Below, piece by piece: positions 1 through 12,600 of a DNA stretch of 64,000 nucleotides. Position 1 is the first letter of the stretch. Every line of letters begins with the position of its first letter. Both the position numbers and the translations under genes were made by a program. The DNA is taken from assembly GCA_036172665.1 (NCBI GenBank), contig CM069872.1:44006101-44070100 (forward strand). Reading direction: 5' to 3'. A model generated the notes under the pieces. It had not been told where the DNA came from. It searched no databases and was given only the letters and a program-made list of their open reading frames with translations. The stretch is from Prosopocoilus inquinatus. Its lineage: Eukaryota; Arthropoda; Insecta; Coleoptera; Lucanidae.

Positions 1-570
1 TTACACGTGCTACTCGATGGATGATATTCATTTCTGTTTAGAACAGCTGATTGCATTGCCAACTGTCAATGATGAAAGCAGACAGTACACGACCACGACG
101 AGTGTACATAGCAAATAAAGGTTATGATCATTCAAACAGTCGAGGTTACGATAACACGGGCGTAAATTGTTTACACGAACTATAAAACTGATATTACTAA
201 CGCCACGCCTGTTGCCTCACAGGTTTGGAGTTACTAAAACGGTTTTATAACAACGGTTGTTACGTCCAGTTTACACAAACGTTTAACCCGATGTTATTAA
301 TACTGGGTCCCATAGCACCAGCCTCAAATGTTCGAGTAAACGCAAACTATGATAGAGCAATATGGAAAGAAGATATTCTTACCCTAACAATAGTGAACAT
401 TTGTTTCAACATTAAAATCGCCGACATTAAAGACGGTTGACGAACAAGCGTTACCAGAACAAGACGAATCTGTTTCCGAGCGTTCACGCATATGTAATAA
501 GAAGACGAACGTATACTCTCTCACACCTGTTATAACCAACAACACGACACAACCTGTATACATACAGAAA
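1..570. other. AT-rich noncoding stretch
   Basis: Only short chance reading frames (up to about 90 codons) with no recognisable domain. I see no repeat or RNA gene here. Confidence 0.5.
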
Positions 571-579
571 TAATACTGA

Positions 580-665
580 AATTCAGTAGTAAGTGGATCG
601 GCCTTGTGACCGCAAGATTGTGAGCTCGAATCACATTCGAGGTAATTCTCGGTAGTGGTCGGCAT
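580..665 (+). repeat. possible tRNA-derived SINE head
   Basis: A box A-like TAGTAAGTGG (587-596) is followed by a box B-like GAGCTCGAATC (622-632), as in the internal RNA polymerase III promoter of tRNA-derived SINEs. The spacing is about 35 bases start to start, shorter than the usual 44 or so. No A-rich tail or target duplication was found, so this may be coincidence. Confidence 0.22.
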
Positions 666-1020
666 TCACTTCAAGTACCCTTCAGCGCTGAGGAGAGAGA
701 AATCAAATATGATTGCCTTCAGTGACGAGAATATTTAAAAATAACAAAGTCAAAAACATTTTACACAGACGAAAAATACATTTCCGTCCTTGTGGTCTCG
801 ACAGATCTGTGACTTAAGAATCTGTTGGGCATCACCACATATTGTCACCGCTTACTGGGATTGGTCTCCTTAACAAGCTACGCTATCGAGGTAGCGTCTC
901 CACCATGTCACGTGATTGGAGGGATGGCGAGGGTAGCAGAGGATAGAGCTACAAAACACAAGGGTTTACAAAAATGGGTACCTTTTATTTAACATTAAGT
1001 TTTAAATTGTTGGGGATTTT

Positions 1021-1480
1021 TCGTGGCGCAAAATGAGGCAGTTGCGGTCCTGGTCGTCCGTGCCTGCGGCTGCGATTAGCCTGTCCCCTGGTGGCGACGT
1101 ACTTTGCGTCCGGGCTGCGATTGAAGCTGCGATGGTCTACGTCGGGCTCGTTGTGTCGTTTGCGGTGCTATGGCGATCGGCGACGGATGTCTACAATAGA
1201 TCTTTTGGTCACGAATGAAGTGGCGTGTCCTTGATGCGGCAAGCACGGGTGCGATGGTGGCTTCAGCTGAACGGACTGGTTCGGAACCGGGACTGTAGTT
1301 GACCGAGTCTGTAGTTGGCAGCTTCTGGCTGGAGTTAATGTGGGGTGATAGGAAGGCGTCCTACACTCAGAATCAGAATGATGGTGATCGCGGAAACAGC
1401 GTCCTTGGTGCTGGGATGGCTCCGGGCGGCCTCCCTTCTTTGAGTTGGCACTAATGTCCACCGAGTCAATACTTTGCTTG
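1021..1480. other. GC/CpG-rich segment of unknown origin
   Basis: The segment is far richer in G+C and CpG than the flanking DNA, and it lacks stop codons over unusually long stretches on both strands (61 codons plus, 112 codons minus). The minus-strand frame has no recognisable domain. It could be the 5' region of a degraded non-LTR element, a CpG-rich regulatory element or an exon. I cannot choose between them. Confidence 0.4.
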
Positions 1481-4135
1481 ATTGCCGTCGAAATTTTAAC
1501 CTGCACTTTTTATACGCAATTTTTATATATTCGAACATTGCATTATTCGCAATATGCCCTATATGTTCTCTGCATCACTTGATGAAAGCGCTTGCCCCCG
1601 TTCCAGCGATTCTGCCGATATTTTATTTTGAAACATGAACCGTGTTATTCTTAAATTCCGACACTGTTGAAATTGTCCTCGATTTCACAAGCCCGTGCTT
1701 CAATAGATCTTTTTTATTATTTATTACGAAAAACTCCCAGCGTGACAATATTATATAATGAAAATGAATGATTTTGGCAGACCTGAGTCACGAAACTTAA
1801 ATTGCTTGATTTTTATTTCTGAAGCTATTAAAATGAGTATATTTTTATATTCTGTACCTACTTATGATAAAGGGAAACAAACGCAAAGAATACATGATAG
1901 ATACCGAAGGAAGCATTAAGCTTCTAAGACAACCTACGTGTTCAGGTAAAGTCATGTTTATCCTTGCCTGCACATCTTATAACTTTTTGATTCATAAGTA
2001 ACTTAAATGGTCATAAGCTAATATTTAGTCTCATGCCATTGCATTTTATTTTTACTTTTATTATTTTTTTACATTTTGGACATCTTTTCTGAACTGCCAA
2101 ATAATACAATTACATATAGTTTCAGGCCGGTACTGTTTCAGGTCTTCCATTTTCACTGGACAATAACTTTACAGGTACGTTATTTATAACTACAGGTCGG
2201 AATTATATATTTTGTTCGATTTATTTAGATTTATTTAGGCAATAAGTGTGTGTGCATTGACCGTCGCTACACCGTTATACGTTTGCCGCTTCGTTAGTAT
2301 TTAATCGAACAAAATATATAATTCCGTTCCCTGTTTATAACGTAGCTGTGTATTTGCGCAAATTCTATTGAATGCATGAATGGGACAGTTACGCACTGAT
2401 TTAATTTACTTTGTAAGAAAAAATCTATTACTTTTTTCCTGCGTTAAATTCTAACGTAAATTTTATGTAAGTGCTTCAGTAAAAAAAAGAATTTAGAACT
2501 TATATCAAATCTCTTTTAAAAAAAAGTTTTATCACAGCTCATCAAACGGTTCTTCCAGTAAAATAGGCTCGCTCATTTGTAATTTGTTTATTAGTTCGTG
2601 ATTATGAAAAGAAAATAAAAGAGGATTTTAAAGCTTTCCAACGCTGTAAAAGGAAATTTAAATTACAACGTGATAAAATTAGAATTTTATAAGTATATGT
2701 ACTTATTTGGATTGGTTTTAAATGACTAGAATTTCAGCTAAAATTTCACGCGAGTATCTCTATTATTTTGTTAAGAAAGAATTCCAGGAGATTTATGTAT
2801 CTTCTCGTATCATAGAAGTCTTAATAAGAACTGCTGAAGTGAACCATTAAATCAGCGGCTATAACGATTCCCGTTAAGTTCCTGCGCCTGCTCGATATTC
2901 CGTAAAATTTATAATATTAACGTATGTGCAAGAAAGGGGGCGTCGTTGTAGGAATTCCTGGTTTCCCAGGTTATTTTTACCGCAATCAATCCGAAACTAA
3001 TTGGTACTAATGGAAGTCGCCGGGTACGCGATTAACCTCTCCTCTTATGCGTGACTCCAATAAATGTCCGCGATAAATTCTGCGAGCTTTTTGATTTGTT
3101 TATTCAATAATTGCGTGCAGGTTGGATTCCCGACTTAACGACGATAATCCGAAAAAATTAATATGCGCGCCAGTGACAAGTTTATATAGGGAAAACAATT
3201 ATGTGAGTGGGGACGTTTTACGACCGGTTTTATTGGATGCGGTTTCAGTTATGCCCACATTTCGAATCTACAAAGTAAAGACTAAATTATTCATGGAAAG
3301 TGAGGGAAAATTACGTTTTGCATTATACATACTCCTACAATCCACAAGTAGATTCTAAATTTTTTAATCTCTGTTGATGCGCCAGCCACTAAGTAATTCA
3401 CCAACATTTAGTAAAAGCTTTATCATTACATGTCACGCATGTTCAATATTGGAGAAGAATTTATTCTATCAGACCATTAACATCTTCTGTATAATTTATA
3501 ACACGTTCTCAGTACAGTGTATTATTAAAAGTAAGGCATTTTAATACAACAAAGTTAAATGACAGGTAATTTCCAGTTATTACAAATAAGTTAATGTGAT
3601 CACTTAATAACATACTGATTTCCTTATTCAAATCCTTCTTCGTCTTACAAGTTGGAATAACAGATTTGATAAAAGTTTAATGAAATAAATTAATATAGTG
3701 CAACGAAAGTAGAAAACTAGAAAACTAAGACGGTAAACGTAATGGAAAGAGAGAGGCGAATGATGGAATTACTCAAATGTGGAATTTTGAAAATTTGTAC
3801 AAAAAATGAGTGCATGTGATTCAAGGAATTTAATGGAATAACTCTTACAAACCGAATTCTAAACACCTTTCACACATTCGTCTTGGATTCTTCGTCCAGA
3901 AATTCCAGACACCTACACATGGAAGACATCATACTCAAATTAAGCAAGATCATGGGAAGCATAGAATTATTTATTGAAGCGCAGGTATTTGCATAAGTTA
4001 TATCAGGAATGGCTTGCACATCCATGGCTCGAAAACTTCTTTTTTTCATCCCCCGTTATACCACACCTAAAGAATACCAACAAATAAATAAATACAAAGA
4101 AATCCTCCTTTATCTTAACAACATTCATTCACTTG
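1481..4135. other. AT-rich noncoding stretch
   Basis: Mostly low-complexity AT-rich sequence. The only structured feature I see is the hAT-type MITE at 2191-2333. A 78-codon frame at 3122-3358 has no recognisable content. Confidence 0.5.
2183..2341. mobile_element. hAT-type MITE with perfect 8-bp target duplication
   Basis: Near-complementary arms, GGAATTATATATTTTGTTCG near the left end and its reverse complement on the right, enclose about 85 bases. The left end reads (TA)CAGG and the right end CCCTG. The 8-mer TTTATAAC lies immediately outside both ends (2183-2190 and 2334-2341). An 8-bp duplication with T at position 2 and A at position 7, and CAGG-type termini, is the hAT pattern. The element is about 143 bp and has no coding capacity. 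Confidence 0.7.
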
Positions 4136-4139
4136 GTAA

Positions 4140-4495
4140 ATTACTCCTCTCATTTATAGATTGTTGTGTGATTTGGCTCTGTGTGTTTGCCAATTTTTTT
4201 CTCCCAATTCTTAATTTCTATCGTCAATTACTTGATATTCCCATCTTGCTTTCAGTCTTCTTATTGGTCTGTCTATCCTAGGTGTCTATTTTTTCACTTC
4301 TTTATTAACGCCTTGGTGTCCTATTGTATTTGTCCAAATCATCTTAGTCTTATATTTTAATTATCTTAACGATATCTTCTCCTTCCATTACCTCTCTCTT
4401 AAATCACGATTCATTGGTTTCCTGTATTTTCTTCTCCTCCGATTGTCGGTCCCTTTTTTCTTCTAAATATTCTCAGTCTTTCCTCGCCTCGCACT
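4140..4495 (-). pseudogene. non-LTR retrotransposon RT C-terminal relic
   Basis: Read on the minus strand through several stops and frameshifts, this resembles the C-terminal tail of a non-LTR reverse transcriptase: a degraded 'LRWFGHIQR'-like stretch, then an RPIRR..ARW-like stretch, then a 'RNWEKKIGKH' segment. The plus-strand fragment at 4595-5150 has the better preserved version of the same tail, so both probably belong to one family. It is heavily decayed. The antiparallel arrangement suggests successive insertions or a local rearrangement. Confidence 0.5.
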
Positions 4496-4594
4496 TGTTT
4501 GCTACATACATCGCTTCAACTACAAAGCTATTCATATAATAACATTTTTATAAATTTTTTATGTGTTTACACGTGTGTACTTTAATAGTTTGTA

Positions 4595-5150
4595 ATGTCT
4601 TTACGTCAAGGAACAAAGATGAAAATATATAGAGGAGCAATTAGACCAGTAATAACATATGCAGCTGAAACAACGTGTCTGACAAACAATGACGAAAAAA
4701 GACTGAGAATTTTAGAGAGGAGAATTTTTAGAAGGATCTTGCGACCGAAGAAAACACAAGGAGAACTCAGGCCTCTCATGAACTATGAGATAAATAAGTT
4801 AATGGACGGAGGAGACATCGTAAGGTTCATTAAACCCTTTCGAGACGGTATTCACGGTATTCAGTATCTGTATGGTACAAATGTGTACCAGGACTCTCGA
4901 AAGAGTTAAAGCACAGAGGCTAAGGTGGTTTGGACATATACAACGGAAGGAACAAGATAAGGTATTACGGAAGATAACGGACTGGAGACCAATGGAAGGT
5001 AGACCAAAAGAAAGGCCCAAAATCAGATGGCAAGACCAAGTAATGGAAGACATACGAAATATGGAAATTATGAACTGGAGGAAGAGAGTCAAGGACAGGC
5101 AAGAATGGAGAAAACTAATAGAAAATGTGAAAACACACCATAAGCTGTAG
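4595..5150 (+). pseudogene. non-LTR retrotransposon RT C-terminal relic
   Basis: Two overlapping frames together carry the C-terminal part of a non-LTR reverse transcriptase. The first (from 4595) holds KMKIYRGAIRPVITYAAET and ERRIFRRILRP, matching the thumb region 'K.KIYKT.IRPVLTYG.ET...ER.ILRRI.GP'. The second (4872-5150) holds LRWFGHIQR and a GRPKERPKIRW-like basic stretch, then NWRKRVKDRQEWRKL and a stop. A frameshift lies near 4860-4900. There is no upstream palm domain or endonuclease, so the copy is 5'-truncated, as usual for these elements. Family assignment is firm; the exact clade is not. Confidence 0.82.
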
Positions 5151-5271
5151 AAGCTTCCTCTAGGAAGAAGAAATACTCGGACCGATCTCCCGCGAAAACC
5201 GGATCTAAAGAGCTCAGCCAGTGAGCGGTCCATGCTCCGACAGGAGCGACAGACCTGTATATATAGTGTCT

Positions 5272-5535
5272 TCACTAGCCTTTATTTCCGCTTCTTTATT
5301 TCTGTGATGTTAGCATCGACAAACACTCCCAAGCAATTAAAGTTCGTTACTTTTTCTATCTTCTCCTTCCATTACCTCTCTTTTAACTCATAACTCATTA
5401 GTTTCTTATACTTCTATCCTCCGATTTTGTCGGTCCTATTCACCTTAATTTTTTTCTTCTAAGTCTTCTCCTAAACTGAAAAGTATGGTTTTCAGACACC
5501 TCTTCTTGTCACGTTCCTGTTTCCAACTAAATCTC
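5272..5535 (-). pseudogene. non-LTR retrotransposon RT relic
   Basis: On the minus strand a short stretch reads FNCLGVFVDANITEIKKR, matching the 'F.YLGVIID....EI.KRI' motif just before the thumb of non-LTR reverse transcriptases. Upstream, degraded sequence resembles the 'ILRRI.GP' region. The stretch at 5359-5470 is clearly similar to 4366-4490, so the two flanking minus-strand relics share sequence and bracket the plus-strand relic. Confidence 0.5.
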
Positions 5536-5833
5536 TCTTGTGTTCGTTTTTAACATCCTTATTCTTGGGATTTTCATCGTCATTCTCAAAGGTCTAATAA
5601 GTTTTGATGGTATGTTCATATATCTCATTTTCGAATCAATTCTACATTTAAAACTGATAATTAAAACTGATAAAATTGATTCGAGTGAATCGAATTTTTA
5701 CGATTCGATTTCAATCATAAATGATGCCGAGTACTTGAGTAGCTTAAATGTCAACTTGAGACGAACTTTTTATAACATGTGTAGATATATACATGCACAT
5801 TACGAAGAATTTACAACTGAAGCATTTCTTTGA

Positions 5834-5905
5834 TCCTGAACTTATTGCTGCATTTCCCTGAACCTGAACTTATTGCTGCATTTCTTCGATCCTGAACTGG
5901 GATTA
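5834..5905 (+). repeat. 28-bp minisatellite, about 2.4 copies
   Basis: The unit beginning CCTGAACTTATTGCTGCATT is repeated twice, followed by a partial third copy. It is short and local, with no sign of function. Confidence 0.75.
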
Positions 5906-7570
5906 ATTCAATTCATAGATAAAACAAAAAGAAAAATATCCTAAGAACATTTATGGTTGATTCCAGTAGATTTAAGCCATTTTATTATAATTGTAATAAA
6001 AAAAAAACTAAAAAAAATGGCGAAAGTTGCAAAATCGTTGTTTTTTTTTGGTACTTATGTTTTGAATAATAATGAAATTATTATAATCTCCTCTATTCTC
6101 TTATTTTAAGGATGACGTAAAATTTAAAAGAAGCTGGATGAATCCATAGACTTAAATTTAAGCATATTCCCGGCTACCTGCCATTAATTAAAAAGCCTGA
6201 CATTTAACCTAAGCACTGACAGAGAATCCGTCGTTATTAAAAAATATGGGCTTCAATATAATATGGAAAAATAAACGATTTTTTCAGGCACTAAATAAAA
6301 AGCGATTTATAGTTGGTGTCTCTAAAAATTAATTATTTATGAATTTTTATGCACGTGTGCCATATCGAAATAATTTATTAAGAGCCGATATTGATCTCGT
6401 CGCAGCGGTGTATTTACTTTGCAGTTGAATTTGTTTGTTCTTTCGCGTTTACATAACTTCCAGTTAATAATGTTGTCCAGATAAGAAGAAGCGGTTACAT
6501 AAGAAACAAGCTTAGCAGTGAACACTAATAAAAAAGATTCGAATAAAATTTGATTTATATCCGACAAGTGTGTGTCTCTATACATATTTTTAAGTTGCGC
6601 AATAAATTTTCCTCCGTTTTTCTCACGTTAGTAGAAACAGCGTTGGTTTAATACTCCCGAAGAATGCAACAACAAACAACAACAACAACCAAATGCAAAC
6701 CGAAGCCATAGCCAGTCGGAATTTATTTATTCAAATCAAGCGCAATTATTTGTATAATGAGAAGACGTTGTTTATTGGAATCGTTTATTTAATGGAACTG
6801 CTTTTCCATTGCGTAAACACTCTGATTAAGAAAATATATATGAATGAACTTCGTTCTTGCAGGCAGGTAGTTTGGCTGGTGGCTTTCTTTAATTACGATT
6901 TTATATCAAAGAAACTGCATAAATTTTGTCGTTAAACTTTTATGAACTTTGTAAATCATTTTTTTAATTAACTACGCAGTTATGTAGGGGAACAGTTAGA
7001 GAATCATAAGTTTGAAAACTATTAAAAAGGAAAACCAGCTTGTGCATCAGGATGTTACTGTACTTCTGGTATGTACGCATGTATACATAGAAGATGGTTA
7101 GCTATTACGTGCTTAAATATCGTCAAAACTGATTATGTAGTACATATTATGAGACTTGACGATCGTCATAAAAACTAATTGAAATTTTAGTGCGTGTTAC
7201 ATTAAATAACGTAAATTCATTAGAGCCACCATTACAAAATAACAATCAGTAATAATACTACTAATACTATACTAAACAAGCTGTAAGGACATTAAATTTG
7301 AGAAGTGATGGTGATGAAGTAGACAATAGATATCGAATGGAACTTAATTTATTAAAAACGTACATTTACGATTTAATACCGTCGGTGTCGTTTTAATAAT
7401 GTCATTTACTCCACTTTGAACGTAATAGAATAATTATTAGAACCTATCAAACAGTTGTCTTTACCAAGACAACCCAACAGTATAATAAGAGGAGACGCAA
7501 GCAATGTGTTAGAGAACAAACAGAATTTTATTTTTCCGTCAAAAACCATTAACACACTTATTCCAACGTT
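5906..7570. other. AT-rich noncoding stretch
   Basis: Short frames and homopolymer runs only. A CAA-rich run lies near 6665-6690. No gene or element recognised. Confidence 0.5.
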
Positions 7571-7574
7571 TTTC

Positions 7575-8097
7575 TAATAACTTTATGCCTCCGAAAAAAA
7601 ATCTTTTGGTAATTCTGCAAAATAAGACTCAACAGCATTTTCCAAGTCATCATGGGATTCAAAACGACGCCCTTTCAAGTGTTTTTTGAGTTTTGGAAAG
7701 AGATAATAGTTACGGATGGCCAGGTCGGGGCTATAAAGTAGATGTTGTAATTCCTCAAAGCCAAAATTCATTGACTACTGGTTGAACAATTTGTGTTTTA
7801 TGCACTTTACAATTGTCGGGCAGAAGCAGTTTTCTGAGCATGATCATGGGGCCTTTTTTTCCCACATAGCCACTTTCAAGTTCTTAATTGTGTCTTTGCA
7901 AACATTCCAAGTTATTGTAGTCCCTCCTGGCGCATATTCAATTAAGAGAATCCTTTCCGCGTCTTGGGAAACTGTGGCCATCACTTTTTCCGCAGAAAGT
8001 TGCGTCTTTGCCTTCCTGGGTGGAAGAGAGCCCTTATGAACCCATTGCATGGACCGCTTTTTCATGGGAGGATCCCAGTGATGTACCCAGGGCACTA
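7575..8097 (-). pseudogene. mariner transposase, C-terminal half, disrupted
   Basis: Read on the minus strand, this encodes the catalytic C-terminal half of a mariner transposase. It begins WVHHWDPPMKKRSMQWVHKG, continues through the KAKTQ.SA.KVMATV..DA.GILLI segment, a degraded 'DNAPAHKA' segment (7780-7830) and LLYSPDLA...LFPKLKKHLKG, and ends in SYFAELPKDFF before the stop. The second catalytic Asp segment is reached only through a frameshift between the two frames near 7780-7845. The N-terminal part lies 1.1 kb away at 9223-9680, separated by a nested insertion. It cannot be functional. Confidence 0.9.
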
Positions 8098-9222
8098 CTT
8101 CACCAACAATTTTGTATTCTTTGCGTTTTGTACTTTGTGTTCCATCAAAGTAATTAAAATCTGCAAAGTAAACTACAATTGAAAAGTGGAAAGGGCAAAG
8201 TTTTCTCGTTGTCTTTCAGAAGATTTGTTTTGTTCTGAAATTTTTAGTGAAGTTTCCAGTTGTTAAATTTGAAAAGTGATAAGAAGATTTGTATACTCCA
8301 GTGATGATTCCAGTGCAGACGATGATCAAGAGTATAACAAAAGAAAGAGAAAACTTTGCAAAAAAAGAATTAACTAAATAGCCAAATAAATGACAATTTT
8401 GAATTTAAACACTGCTTTTCTCTGTCGCGACGTCGAGTCTGGTATGTGTTGTATTATTTTAGAAAGAAAGAAAGAATGACTGGTTCGGAAATTCGGGGTT
8501 TTCGGTAGGTCCTAAACCCAAAAACTAAATCGCAAAATTGCCTAGGTAATCTAAATTTTAAATAGTTTAAACAGCGACATCCTACGTTCGCTTTTTGACC
8601 TGACATTGCATCAGGACTGACAAAATTTTTGAAAAAAATTAGGTTGCAATCAAAAAATAATATCGACGTCACTGCGTGAGAACAAATGTCGATCAAGAAG
8701 AGATTTTTGCACTAAAATTTCTTTTTAAAATTAAAAAATCTCAGACGACTTTTGCAAAAAAAACGTGTAAAACATATGAGCTTGCTGACCACCTGGTATA
8801 TAAAAATAAAGGTATTTTTTATATTGATTTTGGAAATATTTTCGCCGTCCGAATTTTGTAGATTTTTAAGTCGCTTTTTCTCCTGGCTTAATTTTAAAAA
8901 TGGCAACCCGACGTCTGCCAAATACAAGAAACTATAGGCAAGAAACTAGCCGTGTTGGAAGTCAGTAAAGATAACAAGATGATTCTATTTGGATTGTTTC
9001 TGGTAATAAATTGAATCAAAGAAAAAGGAGAGGAATAGATGAACTGTAAACTTGTAACAAAGCAAGCTTTGGGGTTAGCCGCTGCGGATAGAAACTGATC
9101 TTTTGCTAGAGACTTTTAGTTGGATTTTGAAAATCGCGCTCATTATAAGTTAAATAGATTTAGAACGTGCAAAGTGCAAAATACAAAATGCAAAGATGCA
9201 AAGTTGTTGGTGAAATAGGGTC
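8098..9222. mobile_element. nested element with inverted ends inserted in mariner
   Basis: The two ends are inverted copies of each other. The left end runs CTACTTCACCAACAATTTTG from about 8094. The reverse complement of the right end runs CTATTTCACCAACAACTTTG from about 9222. Similarity continues for about 55 bases through a TTTGC-rich stretch. The insertion falls within the mariner ..DET-WVHH.. codons, and the host reading resumes on either side. The internal ~1 kb has no transposase I can recognise, so it is probably non-autonomous. The target duplication is short or decayed (CCA against CCT is one reading), so the superfamily is undetermined. Confidence 0.72.
8570..8636 (-). repeat. diverged fragment of the 312-bp hammerhead repeat
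   Basis: The reverse complement matches the satellite unit over about 65 bases, including TGCAATGT.AGGTCAAAAAGC and GATGTCGCT.TTT. It covers a part of the unit without the ribozyme. It lies inside the nested element, and the similarity stops close to where both young arrays end. Confidence 0.65.
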
Positions 9223-9685
9223 CTGGTCTCATCTCCAGTTAGAATTCTGCATAATGGGATAAAGCAATCAAATTCTCCTCTCAAATTTAAAGTATGCAAT
9301 GTTTTTCTTCAAAACTGAGCAACTGAGCTGGGAATCCATCGTGCTGACACTTTGCTCATTCCCAAATCTTCGTGTAGAACTGTAAAAACACTCGTTTCTA
9401 ATATTCCTATTCCTCTGTCAACAACCGAAAACATTACTCGGCGGTCAGTCAACAATTTCAACTTTGTTGATGATTTCTACAATTCATGCTGCCAAAAGTC
9501 TTCCACACTTTGGGTCACCATGAATCGGGAATGGATTCCTTGACCCATTTGAACTGCTTGCACCAATTTTTGGCTTAAAATGGCTTCATGTACGGCCACG
9601 ATTCTCTCATGAATATTCTTCGGGCCACTGCCTTCCTTCAAAATTATCACAATTATCTCAGTGGCAATCAACGAGCGAATATTTA
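9223..9685 (-). pseudogene. mariner transposase, N-terminal half, disrupted
   Basis: On the minus strand the sequence reads KEGSGPKNIHERIVAVH (the first helix-turn-helix region of mariner transposases). A scrambled stretch follows, then VFTVLHEDLGMSKVSARWIP (the end of the second helix-turn-helix and linker), then a segment ending TGDET at the nested insertion. Several frameshifts and stops break it. Together with 7575-8097 it accounts for most of one mariner transposase of about 340 residues. Terminal inverted repeats were not identified. Confidence 0.85.
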
Positions 9686-12600
9686 GGGATTTTCTTCAAC
9701 TATTACTTTAACTTTCAGTTTCTAGTGAAAACAAGAACAGTAAAATTTTAAATTAGGAATTATTCGAGCACGCTAAAATATAACTGAAGACCTTTTTTCA
9801 CTGATATTAGATAAAATTTGGCGAGTTCAAAGCAAAGCTACGTAAGCCTTCTCATTATAGTATGATCACATCGAAGCTAACAATAAAAAGGAAAACAAGT
9901 TACATTTCCAATAGATTTTAGAGAGTTTTCCAATTTATTTGGTAGTTTATAATAGATCTCCTGTAAAGAATTTTTTTGTTCAAAAACCAATTAACAATTA
10001 AGTACTTCTCGTAGAATCAATTATTGTAGCAATTGTTTCTTCGGAGTTAGTTAAAATTTAACTGAAAGTGGCAAATGACCCTTTATGAGTTAATACGAAC
10101 ACGTACGAAGGACTTTCTAAATTCGTTCGAAAATTCTGGTCGCAGTAATAATTTCTTCCTGGTTTAATCCCATTATAACTCTAAGTGTGATTACACTCTA
10201 CAGTACACAATTTATTAAGCCGTCTTTATAGAGAATTATTTAGTGATGCAAGAGTACGTCCATTTTACTTTAAGTATGAACGTTAAAGTTAAGCTCGTCC
10301 GGCAAATTTATTTCATTCAGGCTGCGGCAGGTGAGCATATTAATATAACGTACCGTATTTTACGACAAAGAGAAATTGCTTGTGCATCACATCAACGAAC
10401 GGCACTGGCTTCCATTAAATAAAACTCTACTTTTCGGATTCTTGTTTATGTACCAAACGGTTTGCTAACGTAAGTTAAATGAAACAGGCTCGTTGAAGAT
10501 ATTATTTTTTTTTTGTTTCTAGAAGTAATATGTTATATTATATTACTAATAATAACACATACACACATTCCAAGGCGGCTTCAACCGAATTACGCCAACC
10601 AGGGCGTACTAAAATTAAGCCGCCCGGTGAAATTAATTAAGTGCCACGATAATTGTGCGCGCTTTCCGAATTTAACGGCTTATTTTTCGGCCGAATAACA
10701 AAACGCCGGCTTTAATTAGTCGGAATTGTGGGAGATATTTAAGTTGACGTTTTCGAAATGTCTATGTGTCTCGTAAATCTTACTCCGACCCACGATAGTT
10801 TTGATGTAGTGCCTGCCCCAGTTCCAGTTCACGTAACTTGGTAATTTAATTAAAATTTTATTCAGTCGGTCTTGTAATATGGTACGGGTTATTAGGCACA
10901 CCCAGTATGACTTGAACCTCATCATTAGAAATAGGACGCACGTTAAATGACTTTATTATTGTATGTTACCCCCCACGTGGGTATGGAAATTATATTGTCA
11001 ATGCAATGGCAAGGAGACAAAAGCTCGTCAAACGGAAACAAAAGCTTAGTTTGTATTGTATCTGTGTATTTTATACAATGTAACACACCTACCTATAGAT
11101 TCACTTTTATTAAATAGAAACTCATCTACAGTAAGAAATTCGATACATCAGGCGTGAAATATACTTAATGGTTACGATAGGATTCACTTATAATAAAATT
11201 TGGACTAAAAACACTGAAGAAGTTATTGTGTACAGCCTCGAAAATTTTTCTCGAGGCTCAGAACTTTAGTGTCGAACATATCCACAAAACGTAGTTGCAT
11301 AAATTTAGATCATAAATCCATATTGTTGCTCAAAGATAACCATCTCAATTTGGAAAAAATACCAGTTTTCTTGTAAATACAATGCAGCTTTTCACAACAT
11401 ACGTATACTTATTCAATTTTCTGATTCATAATTTAAAAATACCTATATTCAAGATATTACTTACAAGAGAGAGTCGAAAATAATTATTTTCGTGTAAACA
11501 TGGAGAACGCATAACTTATATCATGTTTTCAATTAAGAGATAGTTATTTATTATAACACTATCGAAATACAACATTACTATTGATGTTCAACAAGAATGT
11601 TAATTTATGATTCTATTTAGAATTATTAAAATTAATTTTATTACAGAATGAGCCCAGTTATTTCTTGTATAATCTAATTGGACGTAGCTGAAGTAGCTAC
11701 TAACAGTTTTAAATTAACGAGAATCATGAATGGACCAACATCTTTAAAATTGATAGCCAAACTCTTTCTTTATATATATGTTTGCATTACGTCACTGCAA
11801 TAAACATGTAAGAACTCAAATAGAATTACTTTTTTTTGAATAAACATTAATGTCACCAAAACAGTAAGTCTTGGCTTAATACAGTCGTAATAAGTCTTAA
11901 TAAGTATTGATATTATTCTCTTTATGTTGGTAATAACTGTGCTCTTCCCTTTCGTCGACAGATATCACAACGTCTGTATGTGCGCCTAATAAAAGACACA
12001 CCTGAGCGCAGCGGGAATGTGCGCAGAGACGAAACGCACGCACGTGCGTGAGACATCCGCATGCGTTCTCTTTACTTTACAGGTACAACATACCTACCAA
12101 TTTATCAACTAGATTAAAAGCATCACCGCCGACAAAGACGTACAAAAGCTCTTTAATTTCTCCTTTGCTGGCAAGTCGCACTGATTCGTAATTGCGCGGA
12201 AAATGTTAATTACTTAATGCATCCAACACAATGAGTACATTTAGTCTTCTGCAAAGTTATAATGCAGACGAACAGATGTGCATGTTCGAAATTGTGAACT
12301 TCAATTCTTGAACTCACGGACAATTATTTAATTATATCTCGGTTCTATTTCGAAAGCTATTTGTCTTTATAAAAATTCCTAAAATTTAATGTTTACATTC
12401 AGCTTTAAGACTTTAAGAATTATGTACGATGTTTTTATTTCTCTCTGTATTCGGTTACTGAACGAAGTTACTTAATACTTAAATTGACTGTAATGCTATG
12501 TTTAATGATTCATATTACTGTCGTTTATGAAATCTTCACACAGACCTTTCCTTCGAGAAAATAAATATCCCACCCATCGTACATTATTACTTCAAATACA

